64,000 bases of DNA from Blasia pusilla. Lineage: Eukaryota > Marchantiophyta > Marchantiopsida > Blasiales. The first letter of the stretch is position 1. Each line of letters opens with the position of its first letter. The translations under genes and the position numbers were made by a program. Where the stretch lies: assembly GCA_050084515.1 (NCBI GenBank), contig CM114272.1:8184001-8248000 (forward strand). The letters run 5' to 3'. Under the pieces are notes generated by a model that saw only the letters and a program-made list of their open reading frames with translations, was not told the DNA's origin and ran no database searches. Shown here in pieces: positions 62,101 through 64,000 of the stretch.

Positions 62101-63212
62101 CAGAATTGGAGCAGCTTGGGAAGAACCTCATGGATGGGAAGATCCCCGTCATGTGGGCAGCTAAGTCATACCCATCTCGAAAACCCTTGGCCAACTACGT
62201 GACGGATCTCATTGCTAGAGTGGGATTCTTCCAGAGTTGGGTGTCTGATGGATCTCCCGCTATTTTTTGGATCTCCGGCTTCTTCTTCACACAATCATTT
62301 CTCACGGGTGCCAAACAAAACTACGCGCGCTCTCGCAAGGTCCCCATTGATGTAATTGACTTCGAGTTCAAAATCATTGAAGATCCGGTAAACCCGCCCC
62401 TCATCCTCTCTCATTTCTTTTGGACAACAAGTCTCCATTTCTTACTGTTGGTCGATGTAATCTTTTTCAAGTTCACTAGAAATTGGGAATATCCTCTCCT
62501 CTTGATTGCATTGAATGAAAATAGTACTACCACTTTGAATTGTGCACGTGATTTTTTTTTCTTACATGGATCTTTGGAAAATAAATTTTCTTTTGATGCT
62601 CAAGTTTGAATTTCGATCCACGAAATCAACAATAGAATCTTGTTGAAAGCGGGGAGCAACATTAAAGTTAGAGAATGGATTATACCTCGAGCTCATCCTT
62701 TCCGCCCTGCGAACCCTAGTACTTAACGAGCGATGTGCGGAGTTTTAGGGTTAGGATTTGCAGAGAGAATGCGCGCGAGACTTTGGTGTGGGCAGTTCTA
62801 GGTTTAGGGTTCCACAGACGACGGGCGTGGGATAGCTGTGACTCTGAGCTCTTGTACTTCCTCCTTCGCCTGCAGGGAACGATCACGGAGAGGCCGGAGG
62901 TCGGAGTATATGTGCAAGGCCTGTACCTGGAAGGCGCTCGATATGACTACACCACTCATGCGTTGGGGGAGTCCGAGCCTAAAGTGCTCTACACTAAGGC
63001 TCCGGTGATATGGATGATACCGAATGAGGTGACAAAATTCACGCCGTTTCCGCATTACCTGTGCCCGGTGTATAAGACCAGCGATCGGCGTGGTGTTTTG
63101 TCAACTACCGGACACTCTACGAACTTCGTCATGGAAGTGAGCCTCCTCCCGCCATCCTCAAGCCCACTGGATCAAGAGAGGAGTGGCATTGCTCACGCAA
63201 CTCGATGAGTGA
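18319..63212 (+). CDS. Axonemal dynein heavy chain, single-headed inner-arm type (DNAH3/7/12-like), 58 exons
   Basis: Minus-end motor of the flagellar axoneme; the type forms single-headed inner arms. Exons: 18319-18603, 18990-19082, 20538-21419, 21962-22704, 22868-23048, 23494-23781, 24075-24187, 24509-24766, 24872-24947, 27608-27835, 28195-28342, 28664-28875, 29783-29941, 30202-30390, 30631-31002, 32098-32301, 33145-33309, 33574-33768, 34311-34666, 34956-35055, 35507-35698, 36269-36513, 36708-36900, 37357-37665, 37963-38029, 38607-38749, 38894-39225, 39642-39863, 40203-40361, 40724-40901, 41174-41470, 41811-42056, 43225-43392, 43500-43646, 43927-44028, 50012-50116, 50306-50439, 50786-50909, 51084-51242, 51377-51523, 51812-51930, 52327-52534, 52783-53055, 53313-53501, 54026-54127, 54348-54551, 54694-54909, 55428-55572, 55724-55971, 56223-56339, 56481-56564, 56724-56807, 57334-57924, 58038-58151, 59091-59265, 60325-60647, 62010-62387, 62876-63212. 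The parts join in phase into about 4272 codons without an internal stop. Known family members are about 4000. Exons 1-2 and the start are the least certain; the last codons are frameshifted. Confidence 0.93.
19083..20537 (+). other. Dynein intron 2, AT-rich, nothing identified
   Basis: A 1.45-kb AT-rich intron with short chance ORFs (one of 83 codons at 19600-19851 without recognisable similarity). The acceptor is assigned to CACACGCACAG|AAG at 20537/20538; an upstream TTTTTCAG at 20524 would put exon 3 out of frame with exon 2. Confidence 0.5.
24370..24396. repeat. (TA)n microsatellite in dynein intron 7
   Basis: Uninterrupted alternating TA run in the intron between exons 7 and 8. A shorter (AT)n tract occurs at about 18887-18905 in intron 1. 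Confidence 0.9.
24998..25068. repeat. (TC)n-(TA)n compound microsatellite in dynein intron 9
   Basis: About 45 bases of TC/CT dinucleotides followed directly by about 20 bases of TA dinucleotides, shortly after the donor of exon 9. Confidence 0.9.
25069..27607 (+). other. Rest of dynein intron 9 (AT-rich; CTT microsatellite)
   Basis: The 2.66-kb intron 9 has no coding signal. It holds a (CTT)n run at about 26135-26163 and two related stretches around AAGCTCGTTA (25690-25760 and 26165-26220) that suggest an old internal duplication. The acceptor GGTGGCAG|GAA is at 27607/27608. Confidence 0.5.
27608..33309 (+). CDS. Dynein exons 10-17: linker domain
   Basis: Residues about 974-1532. Family landmarks in order: [11 protein letters not shown] (exon 12), [10 protein letters not shown]-like block [11 protein letters not shown] (exon 13), [13 protein letters not shown] (exon 14), [19 protein letters not shown] with [14 protein letters not shown] (exon 15), [13 protein letters not shown] (exon 17). 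This is the DHC_N2 linker, the lever that swings over the AAA ring. All exon joins agree with family sequence, for example [11 protein letters not shown] and KLV-type joins between exons 16 and 17. Exon base composition becomes less AT-rich from exon 13 onward. Confidence 0.9.
28950..29650 (+). repeat. Degenerate tandem repeat in dynein intron 12
   Basis: Between exons 12 and 13, the region 29290-29545 carries three related units containing GTTTTCCACTGC / GTTTTCTACTGC / GTCTTCCACTGC, followed by GGAATTCCCACAAAGAAAG-like and GTAGAAGATTG motifs, spaced by roughly 70-90 bp. Units are diverged. The preceding 300 bp (28950-29280) shows no identifiable feature. Confidence 0.6.
31375..31990 (+). repeat. 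Three-unit tandem repeat (about 190-240 bp) in dynein intron 15
   Basis: Each unit has TATTTTCGTGGATCA-like sequence, GAGCTGCTGAACCAGCTGG-like sequence, TTTAAATGCTC, GAATCATAGTGAAG and CATCAGCTGTTGT, in that order. Unit anchors (TGCTGAAC/TGATTAAC) are near 31436, 31671 and 31868. No protein is encoded. Confidence 0.75.
32560..32985 (+). mobile_element. 5'-truncated LINE fragment in dynein intron 16
   Basis: Encodes the end of a LINE ORF2: VEKGKFS...GEDRLHRHC...[10 protein letters not shown], matching the zinc-knuckle-like tail KGKFS...DRLCRFC...DHEHH of the LINE at 48396-49140. It is followed by LINE 3' UTR sequence (AAGTTCCATGGCCC near 32900) and a GAATGAGTGAATTAATG tail. Frameshifts and stops make it a relic. 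Confidence 0.7.
33574..35698 (+). CDS. Dynein exons 18-21: AAA1 motor site
   Basis: Residues about 1533-1813. Walker [17 protein letters not shown] (residue about 1583, exon 18), Walker B in CFDEFNRI (exon 19), sensor region [17 protein letters not shown] and [19 protein letters not shown] spanning the exon 19/20 junction. AAA1 is the main ATP-hydrolysing site, and every signature residue is present. Junction [14 protein letters not shown] joins exons 20 and 21. Confidence 0.95.
33935..34215 (+). repeat. Tandem duplication (about 140 bp) in dynein intron 18
   Basis: Two adjacent copies share CACCTGCCTATGAAAATAAT/AACCTGCCTGTAACAATAC, TTTTGCTTGC, GGAAAGA, CATTCCTGGTGTTTA-like sequence, ATCTGGTAAT and AGATTGCTCAGCTG. 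Copy anchors (CCTGCCTRT) are at about 33946 and 34089. Confidence 0.85.
35124..35270 (+). mobile_element. LINE 3' end in dynein intron 20
   Basis: Carries GGCACAATGGACCTCTTAGG, TTTTGCAAAACTAAGTCCC, ATGGCCCTGTGGGGTCC and GGACAATAAATCTATTC, ending in an ATTC/TTTC tail. The same block recurs in reverse orientation at 44165-44310. Severe 5' truncation and a microsatellite-like tail are typical of LINE retrotransposition. Confidence 0.75.
35826..36115 (+). repeat. Tandem duplication (about 150 bp) in dynein intron 21
   Basis: Two copies share CAAGTCTTTGAGAAT, TTCTCGYGGC, GATTGCTTCTCC-like sequence, GATAGACATTATTCTC/GATAGACACTGTTCTC and GCAAATCTGG. Anchors (CAAGTCTTTGAGAAT) lie at about 35839 and 35980. 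Confidence 0.85.
36269..37665 (+). CDS. Dynein exons 22-24: AAA2
   Basis: Residues about 1814-2062. P-loop is GYSFGAKT (residue about 1862), where the usual last glycine of GxxxxGKT is alanine. Walker B region [15 protein letters not shown] in exon 23. Exon 24 carries [32 protein letters not shown], a block highly typical of axonemal dyneins, especially DNAH3/7/12. AAA2 normally binds nucleotide without hydrolysis, so the altered P-loop may be tolerated. Confidence 0.92.
37963..40901 (+). CDS. Dynein exons 25-30: end of AAA2 and AAA3
   Basis: Residues about 2063-2429. Exon 25 is a 67-base mini-exon; exon 26 contains [17 protein letters not shown]3 Walker A is GPTGTGKS (residue about 2221, exon 27), Walker B is [12 protein letters not shown] (exon 28), followed by [14 protein letters not shown] (exon 29) and [19 protein letters not shown] (exon 30). 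AAA3 regulates motor cycling. Several joins use split codons that restore family residues, for example [13 protein letters not shown]. Confidence 0.92.
38398..38437. repeat. Perfect 18-bp inverted repeat, 4-base loop, intron 25
   Basis: AAACATAGACCGTATTCT, loop TTCT, then the exact reverse complement. It lies in the intron between exons 25 and 26 with no other element visible around it. Confidence 0.95.
41174..50116 (+). CDS. Dynein exons 31-36: AAA4
   Basis: Residues about 2430-2784. Exon 31 has [15 protein letters not shown]. The AAA4 P-loop is [10 protein letters not shown] (residue about 2586, exon 32), with the Lys-to-Arg change usual in axonemal AAA4. Walker B is FLFPDTQI (exon 33), then [13 protein letters not shown] and [10 protein letters not shown] (exon 34). 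Exon 35 gives [20 protein letters not shown] and CCTIDWF; the exon 34/35 join (IAL|AFSPIGD) confirms the acceptor. Exon 36 ([10 protein letters not shown]) follows a 6-kb intron full of retroelements. Confidence 0.92.
42160..42800. repeat. LTR-like dispersed repeat with internal 165-bp tandem duplication, intron 32
   Basis: Starts near TGTTATGGCCATGTCTAGGCC and ends near CAACAACAGTCCATAC. A block beginning TAGTGGCTTGGAAGAGAAGG occurs twice, at about 42435 and 42601, almost identical over 165 bp. A related, more diverged repeat lies at 49190-49900 in the same orientation. Likely a solo LTR or a non-coding element. Confidence 0.65.
42975..43224 (+). repeat. Tandem duplication (about 125 bp) abutting the exon 33 acceptor
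   Basis: Two copies share GGGTTTTGTAGCATCGAT/GAGTTTTGTATAATCGAT, AAGAAGCAATTCGTGA/AAGGAGCAATTTGAGA, TCAAAACTTCCTGC/TCAAAACTGCTTGC, TGTTGG and GAGCTCTTG. The second copy runs directly into the splice acceptor CATGGCAG at 43224. Confidence 0.8.
44165..44395 (-). mobile_element. Two LINE 3' ends in tandem, dynein intron 35
   Basis: Reverse-complement copies of the 35124-35270 LINE tail: GAATGAATTAGTTGATTTATTG, GAACCCCACAGGGCCATGG and GCAAAACTTAACG at 44170-44310. A second partial tail (GAATGAATGAATAG, GGGGACCCCACAG) lies at 44310-44395, so two truncated insertions lie head to tail. Confidence 0.75.
44549..44650. repeat. Short minisatellite with GTGCTGGCCT core
   Basis: GTGCTGGCCT or a close variant (GTGCTGTCCT, GTGCTGGTCT) recurs about six times between 44549 and 44650 at spacings of about 10-30 bp within intron 35. 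Non-coding. Confidence 0.75.
45100..45284 (-). mobile_element. 3' part of a LINE split by the copia insertion
   Basis: On the minus strand, sequence encoding [12 protein letters not shown] continues the end of the LINE ORF2 present at 48396-49140, followed by GCAAAACTAAATCC-like and GGCCCTGTGTG 3' UTR sequence. The copia element at 45285-48395 lies between the two halves. Confidence 0.75.
45285..45637 (-). repeat. copia 3' LTR
   Basis: TGTTAGAAATATATGAGAAA to TTATCTGACA, about 353 bp. It is a diverged copy of 48013-48395, about 30 bp shorter. On the minus strand it is preceded by a purine tract (AGTGGGAG) that serves as the polypurine tract. Confidence 0.9.
47112..48008 (-). CDS. copia gag (capsid/nucleocapsid) ORF
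   Basis: An uninterrupted 298-codon frame starting MGLNGNQDG right after the primer site. It contains the UBN2/retrotrans-gag copia-type region ([36 protein letters not shown]) and a single CCHC zinc knuckle near its C terminus. Being open while the rest of the element is broken suggests a fairly recent insertion or chance survival. It forms the virus-like particle in active relatives. Confidence 0.9.
   Translation of the reverse strand: MGLNGNQDGFRVGIFDGSDWKEWKIHIRNLLVYRDLWDAVAKSAYITSVPAASSTSLSETADEAPAPQGYVRQRMLQTQNIQQNEKLDNQARSLICLHLRGEPLALTEHLDTSQEVWACLCRNYDTTGSFSVLHLLASMYELTVESCRSPRDFLSQLKIIANNLASAGSPVSDPQLFTFAISKLPVEYKSLIHVLMQKDKPSFDDLQTGVLYYDSELDKPSNFESRLVSNSLHNSTRKRPFPSTSTQHQRKTPQMSAKEPYCYICNEKDHISSKCPHRKFLKKFRAYCKTQSEDTSSL
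48001..48012 (-). other. copia primer-binding site, half-tRNA(iMet) type
   Basis: On the minus strand GGTTATGGGCCT follows the 5' LTR end TAACA without a gap and overlaps the gag start codon. It matches the complement of the initiator tRNA-Met anticodon-loop region, the primer site known for Drosophila copia, rather than the usual 3'-end complement (TGGTATCAGAGC). Confidence 0.75.
48013..48395 (-). repeat. copia 5' LTR
   Basis: TGTTAGAAATATATGAGAAT to TTATGTAACA, about 383 bp, with perfect 5-bp terminal inverted TGTTA...TAACA. Shares long runs (CATCCAAGCCCCAGACTATA) with the 3' LTR. Confidence 0.9.
48396..49140 (-). mobile_element. LINE ORF2 C-terminal part (upstream half)
   Basis: On the minus strand: a late reverse-transcriptase region ([20 protein letters not shown] near 49040-49110), then a C-terminal domain with [20 protein letters not shown] and the zinc-knuckle-like [17 protein letters not shown], broken by the copia element at 48395. 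This non-LTR RT layout is typical of plant LINEs. Two frames are needed, so it is a pseudogene. Confidence 0.8.
49190..49900. repeat. LTR-like dispersed repeat, second copy, intron 35
   Basis: Shares with 42160-42800 the opening GGCCA(T/C)GTCT(A/C)G(G/A)CCAGCTC, a TTTCTAGAAA(C)GGGGCTG-like block, AATAGAACTCC/AACAATTCCTAA-like sequence and an ending with TAGTTC(A)TGCC. Diverged; no coding potential. Confidence 0.5.
50306..53055 (+). CDS. Dynein exons 37-43: stalk, microtubule-binding tip and start of AAA5
   Basis: Residues about 2785-3172. Stalk helix CC1: [34 protein letters not shown] and [17 protein letters not shown]. Microtubule-binding region in exons 40-41: [37 protein letters not shown]2 in exon 42 ([17 protein letters not shown]) and exon 43 ([17 protein letters not shown]). 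Exon 43 also starts AAA5 ([18 protein letters not shown]). Small exons with split codons (AAG CAC AG|A TAT) join cleanly. Confidence 0.92.
52545..52690 (+). mobile_element. Short LINE fragment in dynein intron 42
   Basis: [14 protein letters not shown] followed by [14 protein letters not shown] matches the FC..SG.IDHEHH and [10 protein letters not shown] parts of the LINE family at 48396-49140 and 45100-45284. Only about 145 bp remains, in plus orientation. Confidence 0.6.
53313..56807 (+). CDS. Dynein exons 44-52: AAA5 and AAA6
   Basis: Residues about 3173-3635. Landmarks: [19 protein letters not shown] and [20 protein letters not shown] (exons 44/45), [17 protein letters not shown] and [14 protein letters not shown] (exon 46), [18 protein letters not shown] and RPELEEQKN (exon 47), [13 protein letters not shown] and [10 protein letters not shown] (exon 49), [20 protein letters not shown] (exons 51-52). 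All match the standard axonemal AAA5-AAA6 order. Exon 48/49 split codon gives FFCVS|DMANIEP. Confidence 0.92.
53500..53690 (+). repeat. Tandem duplication (about 85 bp) in dynein intron 44
   Basis: Two units share ATTCGGAAA(C/T)TGCAACC/ATTCGGAAATTCCAACC, CCTCTTCTTTCACTCA, CACCCACTA and TCAACT. They begin within about 20 bases of the exon 44 donor. Confidence 0.8.
53880..53985 (+). mobile_element. LINE 3' end in dynein intron 44
   Basis: GTGGATAATAAATCTATTCA followed by GTCATTCATTCGTTC matches the tail of the LINE copy at 35124-35270. A degraded upstream part covers about 70 bp. Confidence 0.6.
55330..55380. repeat. Inverted repeat with one mismatch, 5-base loop, intron 47
   Basis: CCCCAGGACCAGTGCCAG, loop AGCTA, then CTGGCACCGGTCCTGGGG: an 18-bp stem with one G-T type mismatch, extended outward by GCTG/TCAGC. 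Confidence 0.9.
56010..56045. repeat. Perfect 36-bp palindrome in intron 49
   Basis: AAGGTGTTCTTAAGAAGA is followed with no spacer by its exact reverse complement. It lies about 40 bp after the exon 49 donor. Confidence 0.95.
57040..57220 (+). repeat. Tandem duplication (about 88 bp) in dynein intron 52
   Basis: Two units share GCTACTGA(G/A)GG(A/G)TTTC, AGCTGGCTGCACT, CACACCYCTATA-like sequence, TTGGT(A/G)TCAACAA, and TTCACTCTCACAT. Anchors (GCTACTGA) at about 57042 and 57137. Confidence 0.85.
57334..63212 (+). CDS. Dynein exons 53-58: end of AAA6 and C-terminal domain (last codons frameshifted)
   Basis: Residues about 3636-4272. Exon 53 (591 bases) has [38 protein letters not shown] and [15 protein letters not shown]. 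Its donor is CAG|GCAAGT, a GC-AG intron. Then [68 protein letters not shown] and the last exon [20 protein letters not shown]. From about 63158 the open frame gives an unrelated tail and stops at 63206-63208, whereas the expected family ending [17 protein letters not shown] is encoded one base out of frame at 63159-63209, with a stop at 63210-63212. Confidence 0.92.
58152..59090 (+). other. Dynein intron 54 (AT-rich, dispersed repeat fragment)
   Basis: Contains at 58235-58335 the repeat shared with 7940-8040 (CTCCATGGCCTTGGAGTTCC; GGATTCCCCATCTTCTTTTA), then a direct repeat of GTCCATTGTTCGCCCACAC at about 58344 and 58375. No coding signal. Confidence 0.55.
59266..60324 (+). other. Dynein intron 55, nothing coding
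   Basis: A 1.06-kb intron. The exon-55 frame runs on by chance to 59552, past the donor TTTTG|GTACTC. Apart from the hairpin at 59892-59924 I see no recognisable element. Confidence 0.5.
59892..59924. repeat. Perfect 15-bp inverted repeat, 3-base loop, intron 55
   Basis: TTCCAAAGAGCCGTT, loop GTC, then the exact reverse complement. Short spacer and perfect match. Confidence 0.95.
60900..61830 (+). repeat. Long degenerate tandem array in dynein intron 56
   Basis: Roughly ten units, each with AATCCAAC(A/T)TCATTT, CTCAACACACAA-like sequence, AATCCCTCATCCCAAT and CATCCTCTCTCATG, at about 80-90 bp spacing and best preserved at 61330-61800. It fills most of the 1.36-kb intron. Units are too diverged and adjoining to be a CRISPR array. 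Confidence 0.75.
62388..62875 (+). other. Dynein intron 57
   Basis: A 488-bp intron, AT-rich at first then GC-richer. It contains two GTTTAGGGTT/TTTAGGGTTAGG patches (about 62745 and 62805) resembling the plant telomeric heptamer TTTAGGG; single units only. Ends at CGCCTGCAG before 62876. Confidence 0.5.
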
Positions 63213-64000
63213 GGGTGCCGATCCTCCTTGATGTAGCGAGGATGGATTATGGGTTCAGACACTCCTTGGTAATCGGCAGGAACGTAGAGCAGGTGAAGTG
63301 GAAGAAAGGTAAACCTGATTTTAGACAAGACGGATCGTTGTACCCACAAGCATCACCCAGATTTCATGCCTGGAAGATCGTCTTCTTGAGGTCGGCTTCG
63401 CGCTGATGACCTGCATGCGGATAGGGTGGAAAGACTGCAAAGCACCTTACAAGCCACAACGGCAGTAGTACTGGGCGACGTGCATCACTCTAACCGCTCT
63501 AACAGAAGACGCTAAGCAGATGTGGAGCAAGTCAGTGATCCCTGTGACCTTCCTCGGGCGGTATTTCTGATAGCACCAAACTGACCTCATCTTTACCACG
63601 AACTTGGGTTTCGCGAGTATTAGTTCTAGCTCAACAGTCTTGTGAAGTACCCACACGTGTGGGACAATCAAAATGTATGCACTAAAATGGGCGAACCTTT
63701 CCTCAGCAATCACCAAGTCTTCAAGTGTGAAGACTGAAAAGTCCTTCAATCTGAGGGGGTATTCCAGCCTTGAGGTCTGAAGAATTACTCACACGTCCCT
63801 AGGTCATCAGCATACCTATTGGTCAAGTTCAATGAAGTGGTTGAAGTATGTGGTACACACGAGTGCAAGTATTGAGAATTGTTGTGTCTACGGTGTGCTA
63901 TGGAATTCTTAAAATGTGTCATCCAGAGGGAGATATGTTTTGCCCAAAGGATTGCTTTCATTATGTTACGTTCTCTCCGATACTCAGCACACACACCTGT
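63213..64000. other. Downstream of the dynein gene; no confident gene
   Basis: Should begin with the dynein 3' UTR. An uninterrupted 100-codon minus-strand frame (63447-63749; VVKMRSVWCYQKYRPRKVTG) and a 65-codon plus-strand frame (63209-63406) are present, but neither shows a family I recognise. A transposon-derived origin is possible but unproven. Confidence 0.3.

Noticed and set aside
62740-62815. Interstitial telomere repeat
   Set aside because: Only isolated TTTAGGG-like units occur, not a tandem run.
18319-63212. Several separate dynein genes or pseudogene fragments
   Set aside because: All 58 exons occur once, in family order, with compatible splice phases, so a single gene is the simplest reading.
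63447-63749. 100-codon minus-strand ORF as a gene
   Set aside because: No similarity recognised, no splice or start evidence; could be transposon-derived but unsupported.

Overview
The window looks like nuclear DNA of a land plant that still makes flagellated sperm: a bryophyte, lycophyte or fern, or less likely a cycad or Ginkgo. Three things support this. There is a complete axonemal (flagellar) dynein heavy-chain gene, which flowering plants and conifers lack. There is a plant-type ELP1 gene. The surrounding sequence is full of plant-style LTR retrotransposons, LINE fragments and CT/GA-rich microsatellites. I cannot name the species.

Layout. Positions 1-2821 hold a decayed Ty3/gypsy polyprotein (RT, RNase H, integrase, then a PHD finger), followed by an LTR-like stretch to about 3740. 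At 4471-4674 there is an isolated exon-like ORF ending at a perfect splice donor. From 5400 to 8667 is AT-rich intergenic DNA with a five-copy minisatellite at 6089-6535. ELP1, the Elongator scaffold subunit, lies on the minus strand at 8668-14018 in five exons, with a pyrimidine-rich 5' region at 14019-14560. From 14561 to 18318 is AT-rich intergenic DNA with two GC-rich repeat islands. From 18319 to 63212 a single dynein heavy-chain gene fills the window on the plus strand. I could assemble 58 exons that stay in frame throughout, about 4270 codons, of the single-headed inner-arm DNAH3/7/12 type. From 63213 to the end I see no confident gene.

Dynein introns. Exons make up less than a third of the 45-kb locus. 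The rest is introns carrying short internal tandem duplications (introns after exons 12, 15, 18, 21, 32, 44, 52 and 56), four near-perfect hairpins, at least six 3' ends of one LINE family, a dispersed LTR-like repeat, and a 3.1-kb copia element. The copia element is nested inside a LINE in the 6-kb intron after exon 35. Introns from 18.6 to about 29 kb and beyond about 58.2 kb are visibly AT-richer than those between.

The two host genes are arranged head to head but are not functionally linked as far as I know: ELP1 serves tRNA wobble-uridine modification, the dynein serves sperm motility. Both look intact, except that the last 17 codons of the dynein appear one base out of frame. No clearly new biological system is evident. 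The most notable observations are the frameshifted dynein C terminus, the nested and internally deleted copia with a half-tRNA primer site, the PHD finger on a gypsy polyprotein, the transition-type decay of that polyprotein, and the pervasive tandem duplication within introns.
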